Positions 8,915 to 19,930 of a DNA stretch of 64,000 bases are shown here, piece by piece. The position numbers and the translations under genes were made by a program. The stretch's first letter is position 1, and every line of letters starts with the position of its first letter. The notes under the pieces are model-generated. The model did not search any database and was not told where the DNA came from. It saw only the letters and a list, made by a program, of their open reading frames with translations. The DNA is from Demequina sp. NBRC 110055 (GTDB lineage: Bacteria > Actinomycetota > Actinomycetes > Actinomycetales > Demequinaceae): contig NZ_BBRL01000004.1 of NCBI RefSeq assembly GCF_002090135.1, positions 992,001 through 1,056,000 of the forward strand, given 5' to 3'.

Positions 8915-8942
8915 CGGTCACGCCACCCCCGGCGGGTGACCG
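8915..8942 (-). terminator. Hairpin between the sensor kinase and MMPL genes
   Basis: CGGTCAC at 8915-8921 pairs with GTGACCG at 8936-8942, with an inner GCC/GGC stem and a GG bulge. It lies downstream of the kinase gene and just upstream of the MMPL ribosome-binding site, so it may be a terminator or part of the MMPL leader. Confidence 0.45.
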
Positions 8943-8984
8943 CGCCAGTGAAACTCGGCGGCCTGAGCGTGGGCCTGCGCGCGG

Positions 8985-9004
8985 CCTGACGGTTTCCTGA
9001 CGGT
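8985..9004. promoter_or_regulatory. 11-nt-phased direct repeat, candidate response-regulator site
   Basis: CCTGACGGT occurs at 8985-8993 and again at 8996-9004, a period of 11 nt. Tandem direct half-sites about one helical turn apart are the usual targets of OmpR/PhoB-type regulators. The site lies between the adjacent sensor kinase and the MMPL gene, so autoregulated control of MMPL by this system is a plausible inference. Confidence 0.5.
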
Positions 9005-9024
9005 CGCGGCGCGTGGGTTCCCCG

Positions 9025-10428
9025 CTACCCCGCGAGCGGCAGCCTGACCGTCACGGTGGCTCCCTCGCCCACGTGGGAATCGACCGTGACGGTTCCGCCG
9101 TGTGCATCGACGATCGACTTGACGATCGACAGCCCCAAACCCGAGCCCTCACCCGCTCGCGACGGGTCGGCCCGGTAGAAGCGGTCGAAGAGTCGCCCCA
9201 CGTGTTCGGGCGCGATGCCGGGCCCGTGGTCCACCACGGTGACCACAGCATCGGCCGCCTCGACGTGCACGCCCACCTCGATGGGCGTACCGGCGGGGGT
9301 GTGCTGCATCGCGTTGCCCACGAGGTTGCGCAGCACCTGCGCCAACCTCGCGTCGTCGCCGACGACGGGGGCGGGGCGGGGTGCCGTGAACGCGAGCGGG
9401 CGCGACTGATCGACCACCCGTGCGTCGTCGACCACCTCTCGCGCGAGGCCCACGAGATCGACCGGCGCCATCGTCAGCGGCAGGCCGCGGTCCAGGCGCG
9501 CAAGGAGGCCCAGCTCGTCGACGAGGAGGCGCATGCGGCCCGTCTCGCGTTCCATCGAGGCGATCGCACGGTCGAGGTCGGGGCCGGGCTCGACCGCTCC
9601 CTGAAGATAGAGGTCGAGCCATCCATTGAGCGTGGTGAGGGGGCCGCGAAGCTCGTGGGACGCATCGGCCACAAACGCTCGCACGGTCGCCTCGGCGCGA
9701 TGGCGCGCCTCGAAGGCGTCCTCGAGGGCGACGGCCAGGTCGTGAAGTTCGCGCGGGCCATCGCCGGCAGAAAACGTCGCCTCCCGGTCCGCCGCCGCCG
9801 CATGCGCATCGGCCGCCATCGCGTCGAGCGGCGCGAGCCCGCGGCGGATGGTGAAGGCGGTGGCGGCGGCGAGCACGACCAGCGCCGCGGCGCCCACCAC
9901 GGCTGACACCAGGCGAAGGCGGCGCACGATCGTCGCGTCGCGGCTCGTGTCGACCGCAAGCACTAGAGAGTCCATCGCGATGGTCTCGCCGGCTTGTGTC
10001 ACGAGCGACAAGCCAGGTGTGCGGGCGCGCGTGGCGGTCACGGGGAACCCCGACGTGTCGGCCTCGACGGTCTCTCCCGCGCGGAGGCCCTCGGTTGCCG
10101 TGACCAGCGTGTCAGCGTCCGCCTGCGACAGGGTGCTGGCCTCGCCCGCGGGCGCCCGGACCTCTCCGTCCTCGGCCACTCCGACGATGACGAACGAGGC
10201 TCCGACGACTCCACGGATCGACCCCACGTCGAGCGTGACGTCTTCTTGCCCTGACAGCGCCTGGCCCACGCTTGCCGTCACGCCGGTCAGTTGGTCCTCC
10301 ACCTGAGCGTCCAGCTGACGTTCGACGATCCCGGACACCGCGAGCGGGACGCCCACCGCCGCGACGGCCAGCAGGGCGACCGTCTGCACCACCAGGGTGC
10401 GCCGTAGCGACCAGGGCCGGCTGCTCAC
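9025..10428 (-). CDS. Sensor histidine kinase
   Basis: A 467-aa membrane kinase. Transmembrane helix 1 is at about 11-33, an extracytoplasmic sensor region at 34-170, helix 2 at about 172-193 and a HAMP-like linker at 194-245. HisKA follows with the phospho-accepting H258 in 'FVADASHELRGPL', then HATPase_c with the N-box 'NAMQHTP', the G1 box 'DHGPGIA' and the G2 region 'GEGSGLGLSIVK'. All kinase motifs are intact. The start is a GTG whose GTGA overlaps the stop of the response-regulator gene, so the pair is co-translated. The layout resembles MprB/CseC-type envelope-stress kinases; the signal is unknown. Confidence 0.92.
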   Translation of the reverse strand: MSSRPWSLRRTLVVQTVALLAVAAVGVPLAVSGIVERQLDAQVEDQLTGVTASVGQALSGQEDVTLDVGSIRGVVGASFVIVGVAEDGEVRAPAGEASTLSQADADTLVTATEGLRAGETVEADTSGFPVTATRARTPGLSLVTQAGETIAMDSLVLAVDTSRDATIVRRLRLVSAVVGAAALVVLAAATAFTIRRGLAPLDAMAADAHAAAADREATFSAGDGPRELHDLAVALEDAFEARHRAEATVRAFVADASHELRGPLTTLNGWLDLYLQGAVEPGPDLDRAIASMERETGRMRLLVDELGLLARLDRGLPLTMAPVDLVGLAREVVDDARVVDQSRPLAFTAPRPAPVVGDDARLAQVLRNLVGNAMQHTPAGTPIEVGVHVEAADAVVTVVDHGPGIAPEHVGRLFDRFYRADPSRAGEGSGLGLSIVKSIVDAHGGTVTVDSHVGEGATVTVRLPLAG

Positions 10429-11102
10429 GGCGTTCCGGCCCGCAGCGAGTACCCGAACCCGCGCACGGTGTGCAGCAGCGGATCGCGGTCGTCGTCGATC
10501 TTGCGGCGCAGGTTGGAGACGAATCGCTCGACGACGTTGCCGTCGCCTCCGAAGTCGTAGCCCCACACGTGGTCGAGCAGCTGGCTCTTCGACAGCACCC
10601 GTCCCGCGTTGACCGCGAGGTGCTCAAGCAGCCGGTACTCGGTGGGGGACAGTGAGATCTCGACCCCGGCGCGCGTGACGCGCTTGGCCTCCTGGTCGAT
10701 GTCCAGGTCGGCGACCCGCAGCACAGACACCGGACTCCCGGCGGCGCGCCGCGCGAGCGCCTCGACGCGGGCGACCACCTCGGCGACGGCGAACGGTTTG
10801 ACGACGTAGTCGTCGGCGCCCGTCTTGAGTCCAGCCACGCGCTCATCGATGCTGTCGCGCGAGGTGAGCACGAGGACCGGTACGGCGTTTCCCTGGCCGC
10901 GCAGCAGGCGCAGGACCTCCATGCCGTCGATGCCTGGCAGCCCCAGGTCGAGCACCGCGACATCGGCGTCGCCCACGCGGTCGAGTGCCTGGACGCCCGA
11001 GGTGGCTACTGCGACCTCGCAGCCCGCGAACTCCAGCGCGGCACGCAGCACCTCGACGATGCCTGGGTCGTCGTCCACGACGAGGACGCGAATCGCTGCC
11101 AT
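10425..11102 (-). CDS. Response regulator, OmpR/PhoB family
   Basis: A 225-aa regulator: receiver domain with the acidic pocket D10-D12 and phosphorylated D52 in 'VLDLGLPG', then a winged-helix DNA-binding domain ('ISLSPTEYRLLEHLAVNAGRVLSKSQLLDHVW', 'VSNLRRKIDDD'). It precedes and overlaps its kinase gene by 4 bp. The ATG lies 7 nt after a TAGACT box, so the mRNA is probably leaderless. The nearest unclaimed target is the MMPL/LmeA operon, whose upstream region carries an 11-nt-phased direct repeat. Confidence 0.93.
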   Translation of the reverse strand: MAAIRVLVVDDDPGIVEVLRAALEFAGCEVAVATSGVQALDRVGDADVAVLDLGLPGIDGMEVLRLLRGQGNAVPVLVLTSRDSIDERVAGLKTGADDYVVKPFAVAEVVARVEALARRAAGSPVSVLRVADLDIDQEAKRVTRAGVEISLSPTEYRLLEHLAVNAGRVLSKSQLLDHVWGYDFGGDGNVVERFVSNLRRKIDDDRDPLLHTVRGFGYSLRAGTP

Positions 11103-11109
11103 GCGCGCC

Positions 11110-11115
11110 AGTCTA
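11110..11115 (-). promoter_or_regulatory. -10 box for a leaderless start of the two-component operon
   Basis: Minus-strand TAGACT ends 7 nt before the ATG at 11102; no ribosome-binding site is seen. Confidence 0.6.
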
Positions 11116-11151
11116 AGGAGGGGCGGGGAATCGCTTGTCGGTGCGCGTCCT

Positions 11152-11157
11152 TAAGAT
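11152..11157 (+). promoter_or_regulatory. -10 box for mfd
   Basis: TAAGAT at this position predicts a transcript start near 11164 and a leader of about 37 nt that carries the GGAGA ribosome-binding site of mfd. Confidence 0.45.
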
Positions 11158-11200
11158 GGGTGAGCCGGAAAATCCGGTCCTTATCCATGCCTGGAGACTC

Positions 11201-14200
11201 GTGAACCAGCCGCTCAGCGCCCTGCTCAGTTCCCTCGCACCCCGCGAGCTCGCCGATGGTGCGCACCTCACCGCGGCTGCTGCCGCCGCGCCGGCGCTCG
11301 TCGCGCGTGCCGATCTCGACGGTCCTCTCGTGGTCGTCACGGCCACCGGTGGCGACGCCGACACGTTCGCGGCGGCACTCGGCGGATACCGCGACCCCGC
11401 CCGCATCGCCGTCCTGCCCGCGTGGGAGACGCTGCCGCATGAGCGCCTCAGCCCCCGCTCCGACACCGTCGCTCGCCGCCTCGCGACCCTGCGCCGGATC
11501 GTGCACCCGGAGCTCGTGGAGCAGGAAGCCGGCATCCCGCCGCTCGAGGTGGTCGTCGCACCCATTCGCGCGCTGTTGCAGCCCATCGTCGCGGGGCTTC
11601 CCGATCTTGAGCCGGTCCACCTCAAGGTCGGCGACGAGCGCGACCTCACTGAGTTGGCCGAGTCGCTCGCCGCGGCCGCCTACACGCGGGTGGACATGGT
11701 CGAAAAGCGCGGCGAGTACGCCGTGCGCGGCGGCATCGTCGACGTGTTCGCGCCCACCGACCCGCACCCCGTGCGCATCGAGTTCTTCGGCGACGAGGTC
11801 GACTCGATCCGCTCGTTCTCCGTCGCCGATCAGCGCTCCCTGGCCGACGTCGAGCGCCTGTGGGCCCCGCCGTGCCGCGAGCTGCTGCTCACCGACGACG
11901 TGCGCGCCCGTGCGGCTCAGCTGATCGACCAGATCCCGGCGGCCTCCGAGATGCTCGCCAAGATCGCCGACGGCCACGCGGTCGAGGGCATGGAGTCCCT
12001 CATCCCGCTGCTGGTCACCCGCCTCACCTCCGTGCCCGCGATCCTGCCGCGCGACACCCGCATGCTGCTCATCGAGCCCGAGCGCCTCGCGCGCCGGGCC
12101 GAGGACCTCACCCGCACCGCTGACGAGTTCCTCGCCGCCGCATGGGTGTCCGCCGCCGCCGGCGCGGACAGCCCCCTCGAACCCTCCGAGGGCTCCTTCC
12201 TCTCCCTCGAGCAACTCCGCGAGGCCGCGGACTCCCGCGGCGTGCACTGGGCAAGCCTGGGTCCCTTTGGTGCGGCCGATGCCGTGGTCACCGGCATCAC
12301 CGACCTCGAGGACCACCGTGGTCGCCTCCGCGAAGCGGTGGGCCTGCTGCGCTCGCGGATGGCCGACGGCTGGACCGTGGTCGTGACGGCCGCGTCGACG
12401 GGCAGCGCGCACCGGCTCGCCGAGCAGCTCACCGAGGAGGGCGTGCCCGCACGGGTGCAGGCCGAGTACGAGCGTGTCGACGGCATCGTGTCCGTGGTCC
12501 CCCAGATCACGGGTGCCGGCTTTACCAGCGCGGACGACCGCGTGCTCGTCATGCACGAGTCCGACCTCACCGGCCGCGCCGCGGTTGCCGCCGGGCCCAA
12601 GGTGAAGGTGCCCAGCCGGAGGCGCAACGCCGTCGACCCTCTCCAGCTGCGAGCGGGAGACTTCGTGGTGCACGAGGCGCACGGCGTGGGCCGCTTCGTC
12701 GAGCTGACTAAGCGCACCGTGCGCGGCATCGAGCGCGAGTATCTGGTCATCGAATACGCGCCGTCCAAGCGCGGTGGCCCCGCCGACCGCCTGTCGGTGC
12801 CCACCGATCAGTTGGACCAGGTCACGAAGTACGTGGGCGGCGAGGCGCCCAGCGTCAACAAGATGGGCGGCTCGGACTGGGCCAAGACCAAGTCGCGCGC
12901 CAAGAAGGCGGTCAAGGAGATCGCCGGGGAGCTCATTCGGCTCTACAGCGCCCGCATGGCCACGACCGGCCGCGAGTTCGGCCCCGACACCCCCTGGCAG
13001 CGCGAGCTCGAGGAGTCCTTCCCCTTCGTCGAAACCCCCGACCAGCTCACCACGATCGATGAGGTCAAGAGCGACATGGAGCGCACCGTTCCCATGGACC
13101 GACTCGTGTGCGGCGACGTGGGCTTCGGCAAGACCGAGGTGGCCGTGCGCGCGGCGTTCAAGGCGATCCAGGACGGCACCCAGGTGGCTGTGCTGTGCCC
13201 CACGACGCTGCTGGTGAAGCAGCACGTGGACACGTTCTCCGAGCGGTTCGCGCAGTTCCCCGTCAAGGTCGCGGCCCTGTCGCGCTTCCAGACGGACAAG
13301 GAGGCCAAGGAGGTCATCGAGGGGCTCTCCGACGGGTCCATCGATGTGGTCATCGGCACGCACAGGCTCATTACGGGCTCGGTGCGTTTCAAGCAGCTGG
13401 GTCTGGTCATCATCGACGAGGAGCAGCGCTTCGGCGTGGAGCACAAGGAGACGCTCAAGGCGATGCGCACCGACGTGGACGTGCTCGCCATGTCGGCGAC
13501 CCCGATCCCGCGCACGCTCGAGATGGCCGTCACCGGCATCCGCGAGATGTCGACGCTCGCGACGCCGCCCGAGGAGCGTCACCCGATCCTCACCTACGTG
13601 GGCCCGCACGAGAACCCGCAGGTCGCCGCGGCGATCAGGCGCGAGCTCATGCGCGACGGCCAGGTCTTCTACATCCACAACTCCGTGAAGACCATCACGA
13701 GCGCCGCGCGGCGCCTCAGCGAGCTGGTGCCCGAGGCCCGCATCGCGGTCGCGCACGGCCAGATGAGCGAGAAGCAGCTCGAGCAGGTCATCGTCGACTA
13801 CTACGAGAAGCGCTACGACGTGCTCGTGTGCACCACGATCGTCGAGACGGGTCTCGACATCTCGAACGCCAACACCCTGATCGTCGAGAAGGCCAACACC
13901 TTCGGCCTGTCGCAACTGCACCAGCTGCGCGGGCGCGTGGGCCGCGGACGGGAGCGCGCGTACGCCTACTTCCTGTATCCCGCGGACCGGACGCTGACGG
14001 AGACGGCCCACGATCGCCTGCAGACCATCGCGGCCAACACCGACCTGGGCGCGGGCATGGCGGTCGCCATGAAGGACCTCGAGATTCGCGGCGCCGGCAA
14101 CCTGCTGGGCGGGGAACAGTCGGGCCACATCGAGGGCGTGGGCTTCGACCTCTACATCCGCATGGTGGGCGAGGCCGTCGCGGACTTCCGCGGCGAGGGC

Positions 14201-14677
14201 GACCAGGAGCGTCCCGCGATGACCATCGACCTGCCCATCGACGCGCACATCCCCGAGCAGTACATCGAGCACGAGCGCCTGCGCCTCGAGGCGTACCGCA
14301 AGATGGCCGATGCCGCCGATGGCGAGGCGCTCGACGCGGTCGCCGAAGAGCTCGCCGACCGCTACGGCAACGTGCCCGAGCCGGTCGAGAACCTGCTCGC
14401 CGTGGCGCGTCTGCGCTGTGAGCTGCGCGGCACCGGCATCACCGACGTGGTCGCTCAGGGCAAGTACGTGCGCTTCAGCCCCGTGGAGCTACCCGACTCG
14501 GCGGCGCTGCGCGTGAACCGGCTCTACCCGGGCACCCTGATCAAGCCGGCCGTGCGCCAGATCCTGGTCCCCGCGCCGCTCACCCAGCGCATCGGCGGCA
14601 AGCCCGTCGAGGGCCTACCCGTGCTCGACTGGGTGCGTGAGGTCGTCAAGGCGACCGCGGTCGCGCCAGTAGGATGA
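11201..14677 (+). CDS. mfd: Transcription-repair coupling factor Mfd
   Basis: A 1158-aa ATP-dependent translocase that removes stalled RNA polymerase from DNA lesions and recruits UvrA. Domains in order: UvrB-like N-terminus (about 1-340), RNA-polymerase-interacting CarD-like domain near 480-530 ('GDFVVHEAHGVGRFVELTKR'), and an SF2 helicase with Walker A 'GDVGFGKTE' near 638 and the DEEQ box near 739. A translocation module with 'QLRGRVGRGRERAYAYF' and the C-terminal TRCF domain follow. The GTG at 11201 is chosen because GGAGA lies 5-6 nt upstream; an open frame extends 66 nt further but has no site. The length is normal. Confidence 0.97.
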   Translation: MNQPLSALLSSLAPRELADGAHLTAAAAAAPALVARADLDGPLVVVTATGGDADTFAAALGGYRDPARIAVLPAWETLPHERLSPRSDTVARRLATLRRIVHPELVEQEAGIPPLEVVVAPIRALLQPIVAGLPDLEPVHLKVGDERDLTELAESLAAAAYTRVDMVEKRGEYAVRGGIVDVFAPTDPHPVRIEFFGDEVDSIRSFSVADQRSLADVERLWAPPCRELLLTDDVRARAAQLIDQIPAASEMLAKIADGHAVEGMESLIPLLVTRLTSVPAILPRDTRMLLIEPERLARRAEDLTRTADEFLAAAWVSAAAGADSPLEPSEGSFLSLEQLREAADSRGVHWASLGPFGAADAVVTGITDLEDHRGRLREAVGLLRSRMADGWTVVVTAASTGSAHRLAEQLTEEGVPARVQAEYERVDGIVSVVPQITGAGFTSADDRVLVMHESDLTGRAAVAAGPKVKVPSRRRNAVDPLQLRAGDFVVHEAHGVGRFVELTKRTVRGIEREYLVIEYAPSKRGGPADRLSVPTDQLDQVTKYVGGEAPSVNKMGGSDWAKTKSRAKKAVKEIAGELIRLYSARMATTGREFGPDTPWQRELEESFPFVETPDQLTTIDEVKSDMERTVPMDRLVCGDVGFGKTEVAVRAAFKAIQDGTQVAVLCPTTLLVKQHVDTFSERFAQFPVKVAALSRFQTDKEAKEVIEGLSDGSIDVVIGTHRLITGSVRFKQLGLVIIDEEQRFGVEHKETLKAMRTDVDVLAMSATPIPRTLEMAVTGIREMSTLATPPEERHPILTYVGPHENPQVAAAIRRELMRDGQVFYIHNSVKTITSAARRLSELVPEARIAVAHGQMSEKQLEQVIVDYYEKRYDVLVCTTIVETGLDISNANTLIVEKANTFGLSQLHQLRGRVGRGRERAYAYFLYPADRTLTETAHDRLQTIAANTDLGAGMAVAMKDLEIRGAGNLLGGEQSGHIEGVGFDLYIRMVGEAVADFRGEGDQERPAMTIDLPIDAHIPEQYIEHERLRLEAYRKMADAADGEALDAVAEELADRYGNVPEPVENLLAVARLRCELRGTGITDVVAQGKYVRFSPVELPDSAALRVNRLYPGTLIKPAVRQILVPAPLTQRIGGKPVEGLPVLDWVREVVKATAVAPVG
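14670..14675 (+). promoter_or_regulatory. -10 box inside the 3' end of mfd
   Basis: TAGGAT ends 7 nt before the ATG at 14683, giving the SurA-like gene its own leaderless transcript in addition to read-through from mfd. Confidence 0.5.
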
Positions 14678-14682
14678 CGAGC

Positions 14683-15298
14683 ATGACTGAGTCCCGTCGT
14701 CGTCGCGCCCTGGGCGCAGCGGTCCTCGGATCGGCGCTGGTGTTGGCCGGGTGCGCGGTACCCGGGCAGCCTCAGGCGCCGGCCGTGGCCGCCGCAGCCG
14801 CCCAGACCACCCTGACCAACGCGGAGGTCACCGACCTCTACGACGCGTGGGCCTACGAGGCTCACCAGCCGGTGACCCGCCAGCAGGCCGTCACCCTCGA
14901 ACTGCTGCGCCAGCCCATGCTGGACCGCATCGACGAGCTGGGTCTGCAGTACTCGCGCTTCTCGATGGAGCAGGCCGCGGCGCAGGTGAAGTCCACCGAG
15001 GAGGTCGCGGGCGAGCCCAGCGACGCGCTCGTGGATGGCTTCGAGGCCACCTACCTGATTGCCGCGTTCACGATGATCCCCGAGGACGACTCGCTCATGC
15101 GCGAGATCGCCGAGGAGGTCGCCGCGAGCACCACCGTGTCGCCGCGCGAGGGTGACTTCGACGTCGACCAGCTGCTCGCCTCGATCGCCGAGGTCAGCGA
15201 GACGGCCGCGAGCATGGCCACCGCGGGCCAGCCCGCGTGGTTCACCGAGTTCAACGCGGCGAACATGTTCGTCGCGGGCGGCCAGGAGTGGCTCGCCA

Positions 15299-15306
<8 letters not shown>
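14683..15306 (+). CDS. SurA N-terminal-domain-like lipoprotein
   Basis: A 207-aa lipoprotein: an Arg-rich n-region, a hydrophobic core and the lipobox VLAGC with Cys24. The mature part is helical and matches the SurA N-terminal chaperone-like fold ('LTNAEVTDLYDAWAYE', 'VTRQQAVTLELLRQPMLDRI'). No peptidyl-prolyl isomerase domain follows, so any role is as a chaperone-like helper outside the membrane (inference). Actinobacteria often carry such a gene between mfd and mazG. ATG 14683 is favoured over ATG 14674, which sits on the mfd stop, because AGGA and a -10 box are both well placed for it. The stop overlaps the mazG start by 8 nt. Confidence 0.7.
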
Positions 15307-17343
<2,037 letters not shown>

Positions 17344-17375
17344 GGCTTCGCCCTTACCGCGCCAGCCGCACCGCC

Positions 17376-17409
17376 AAGGCCGCGGATCCCTCACGGGGTC
17401 CGCGGCCTT
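17376..17409 (+). terminator. Intrinsic terminator after eno
   Basis: AAGGCCGCGGA at 17376-17386 pairs with TCCGCGGCCTT at 17399-17409; inner C/G pairs extend the stem and leave a short loop around TCAC. It lies 33 nt after the eno stop. Confidence 0.8.
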
Positions 17410-17528
17410 CGCGTATGTCGGCCCGCCCACGCTGGCAATCCGCGAAATGACCGCGCCGGGCGGGGGTTCCCGGTCCGGCGCGCCCGCAATCACACGACTC
17501 GCGGCGGCGCGGTGTCACCGGGGCCCGC

Positions 17529-17534
17529 TAGCGT
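17529..17534 (+). promoter_or_regulatory. -10 box for the FtsB-like gene
   Basis: TAGCGT predicts a start near 17541, giving a leader of about 10 nt that holds GGAG just before the GTG. Confidence 0.4.
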
Positions 17535-17550
17535 CGGTGAGAATGGAGCC

Positions 17551-18279
17551 GTGAGCTCACCCCGACGTCCCGGCGCGCCTACGAGCGCCCGGCCGACGCC
17601 GCGCGCGAGTGCCAAACCCACCACCGCTCGCACCGCGGCGACCACGGGAGCCTCGCGCGAGACCCGCGCCGGGTCCCGGCGTTCGCCCGCGACGGGCGCG
17701 ATCCGGACCGCCTCGTCGCGCCCCGGCACCGGCCCGGGGAGGACGTCGCGCACAAAGGCGACGACGGCATCGGCCCCCAGCACCCCGTCGATGACGGCCG
17801 GGCGACCCTCGGGCTCGTGGGCCGGCATGCTCACATGGCGCACCGCGATCATTGTCTTCGTCGCGATCCTCGCCTTCGCGGTCGTGTGGCCCACAGCGCG
17901 CGCGTATCTGGAGCAGCAGAACATGCTCGACGGGCTCAGGGCAGATGCTGCGGCCGCACAGGCCGAGGTCGATGACCTGACCGCCGATGTCGCGCGGTGG
18001 GACGACGACGCGTACATCGAGGCGCAGGCGCGCGAGCGGCTGACCTACGTGTACCCCGGCGAGACGGCCTACCGTGTGCTCGACCCGGAGACCCTCGAGG
18101 CCGTAGGAGCCGAGGATGAGGCGAGCGCCGAGGAGGCGGTGGCCCAGGGTGATACCTGGTACGACGCGCTGTGGAACTCGGTCGAGGTCGCCGGCGAGGT
18201 CGACCGTAAGGCTCCCGCCGTATCGGAGAAGTCCGACGCCACCCACGCCCCCGACGACGCCCCCGCCGACGACAACTAG
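17551..18279 (+). CDS. Septum formation initiator, FtsB/DivIC family
   Basis: A 242-aa bitopic divisome protein. Residues 1-95 are a cytoplasmic low-complexity tail rich in Ser, Thr, Arg, Pro and Ala. One membrane helix (about 98-114) is followed by a coiled coil (about 118-150) and the DivIC/FtsB box 'ARERLTYVYPGETAYRVL' (160-177); the acidic C-terminus is disordered. FtsB partners with FtsL and FtsQ to activate septal peptidoglycan synthesis. The GTG at 17551 has GGAG upstream. The order eno-ftsB-DUF501-ppx is conserved in Actinobacteria. A start at an internal ATG (17828) would drop the tail; I consider it less likely. Confidence 0.85.
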   Translation: MSSPRRPGAPTSARPTPRASAKPTTARTAATTGASRETRAGSRRSPATGAIRTASSRPGTGPGRTSRTKATTASAPSTPSMTAGRPSGSWAGMLTWRTAIIVFVAILAFAVVWPTARAYLEQQNMLDGLRADAAAAQAEVDDLTADVARWDDDAYIEAQARERLTYVYPGETAYRVLDPETLEAVGAEDEASAEEAVAQGDTWYDALWNSVEVAGEVDRKAPAVSEKSDATHAPDDAPADDN

Positions 18280-18289
18280 ACTCCTCAGG

Positions 18290-18838
18290 GTGACTGACTC
18301 CACCGTCCAGCCCGCCGATATCGACGCCCTGCGTGAGCAGTTGGGACGTCCACCGCGCGGTGTGGTCGCGATCGCCGCCCGGTGCGCATGCGGCCGCCCC
18401 ACCGTGGTGCACACGGCCCCACGCCTTTCCGACGGCACCCCGTTTCCGACGCAGTACTACCTCACGCACCCCGACGCGGTCGCCGCGGTCTCGACCCTCG
18501 AGGCCAACGGCGTGATGAAGGAGATGTCCGAGCGCCTGCGCGACGACGAGGCTCTTGCCGCGGCCTACCGCGCCGCCCACGAGCGCTACCTCGAGGAGCG
18601 CTACGCGATGGAGGACGTCCCCGAGATCCACGGCATTTCGGCCGGCGGCATGCCCGACCGCGTGAAGTGCCTTCACGTGCTGGTGGGCCACGCGCTCGCC
18701 GCGGGGCCGGGCGTCAACCCGCTGGGAGACGAGGCGCTCACGATGATCGCGCCGTCCTGGAGCCCTGAGCGCTGCACGTGCGCTGCCGACGCCGCCGACC
18801 CCGACGTTGCCAACCCGACCGAAGAGGAGACCGCATGA
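18290..18838 (+). CDS. DUF501 family protein
   Basis: A 182-aa soluble protein of the DUF501 family, always found beside ftsB and ppx in Actinobacteria; its function is unknown. Features are 'RCACGRPTVVHTAPRL' (C32 and C34), 'PFPTQYYLTHP' and 'RVKCLHVLVGHALAAGPGVNPLGDEAL'. The Cys and His residues could bind a metal, which is untested inference. The GTG start lies 10 nt after the previous stop; the site before it is weak, suggesting coupling. The end overlaps ppx by 4 bp. Confidence 0.85.
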   Translation: MTDSTVQPADIDALREQLGRPPRGVVAIAARCACGRPTVVHTAPRLSDGTPFPTQYYLTHPDAVAAVSTLEANGVMKEMSERLRDDEALAAAYRAAHERYLEERYAMEDVPEIHGISAGGMPDRVKCLHVLVGHALAAGPGVNPLGDEALTMIAPSWSPERCTCAADAADPDVANPTEEETA

Positions 18839-19791
18839 CCCGCGTCGCCGCCATCGACTGTGGCACCAACTCGATCCGCCTGCTCATCGCCGATGTCGCG
18901 GCCGACGGCCAGTCGCTGACCGATGTGGTGCGCCTCATGCGCGTGGTGCGCCTGGGTCAGGGCGTCGACCGGACGGGGCAGTTTGCGCCGGAGGCGCTCG
19001 AGCGCACGCTCGCCGCGACCGACGAGTACGCCGCGCTGTGCCGTGAGCATCAGGTCGAGGCGATCCGGTTCGTGGCGACGTCCGCCACGCGCGACGCGTC
19101 GAACCGTGACGAGTTCATCTCCGGGGTGCGCGAGCGCCTGGGGGTGGAGCCCGAGGTGGTCTCGGGCAACGAAGAGGCCGAGCTCAGCTTCCGAGGTGCG
19201 GTCTCCGTCGTCGATCCCGCCCTGGTGCCGCCGTACCTCGTCGTGGACCTTGGCGGCGGCTCGACCGAGATGGTGCTGGGGGAGCGCGCGCCCAAGGCGG
19301 CACACTCGATGGATGTGGGCTGCGTACGGATGACGGAGCGCCACCTGCTGAGTGATCCGCCGTCGGCCACCGAGGTCTCGGGCGCTGTCGCCGATGTCCA
19401 CGCGGCGCTCGACGCGGCGCTCGCGGACGTGCCGTTGGCACAGACTCGCACGCTCGTGGGGCTTGCGGGCACCATCACGACCGTCACCGCGCAGGCGCTG
19501 GGCCTGGACGAGTACGACCGCGACAAGATCAATGGCGCGCGCCTGCCCGTGGCCGAGGTGCTCGCGGCCTGTGACGTTCTGCTCGCCGCCTCCCGCGAGG
19601 AGCGGGCGGCGATGCCGTTCATGCACCCCGGTCGCGTCGACGTCATCGGCGCCGGCGCGCTCGTGTGGCGCGAGGTCGTGGCGCGGGTGCGCGACGAGGT
19701 CGCGGCCGCAGGCGGCGCACTGGAGGAGGTCGTGACGAGCGAGCACGACATCCTCGACGGGATCGCGTTCTCGGCGGTCGTGCGCGCCTAA
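18835..19791 (+). CDS. ppx: Ppx/GppA family phosphatase
   Basis: A 318-aa ASKHA-fold enzyme that hydrolyses polyphosphate and/or pppGpp. The N-terminal phosphate loop 'AAIDCGTNSIRLLIADV', 'FVATSATRDASNRDEF' and 'VVDLGGGSTEMVLGE' are the family motifs. This is the short, single-module form without the C-terminal HD-like extension of E. coli Ppx. Similar short Ppx proteins act on short-chain polyphosphate, so the split between polyphosphate and alarmone activity is uncertain. The ATG overlaps the DUF501 stop (ATGA). Confidence 0.9.
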   Translation: MTRVAAIDCGTNSIRLLIADVAADGQSLTDVVRLMRVVRLGQGVDRTGQFAPEALERTLAATDEYAALCREHQVEAIRFVATSATRDASNRDEFISGVRERLGVEPEVVSGNEEAELSFRGAVSVVDPALVPPYLVVDLGGGSTEMVLGERAPKAAHSMDVGCVRMTERHLLSDPPSATEVSGAVADVHAALDAALADVPLAQTRTLVGLAGTITTVTAQALGLDEYDRDKINGARLPVAEVLAACDVLLAASREERAAMPFMHPGRVDVIGAGALVWREVVARVRDEVAAAGGALEEVVTSEHDILDGIAFSAVVRA

Positions 19792-19930
19792 CCCCCGCTG
19801 TCGGTATGGCCCACAGATGTGGCGCAGGGGGCCCGTGGGTCTGCAGGTGGCGTCTCAGGCGTCACCCCTGTCACATGGGTCCCAGGTGTGGGCCAAACCG
19901 ATCCGGCGCGTGGGGCACAATCGTGGTCAC

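Noticed and set aside
11006-14272. A 1088-codon open frame on the minus strand opposite mfd
   Set aside because: It mirrors the codon-position GC bias of mfd, has composition unlike any protein family and no ribosome-binding site; mfd on the plus strand is complete and recognisable.
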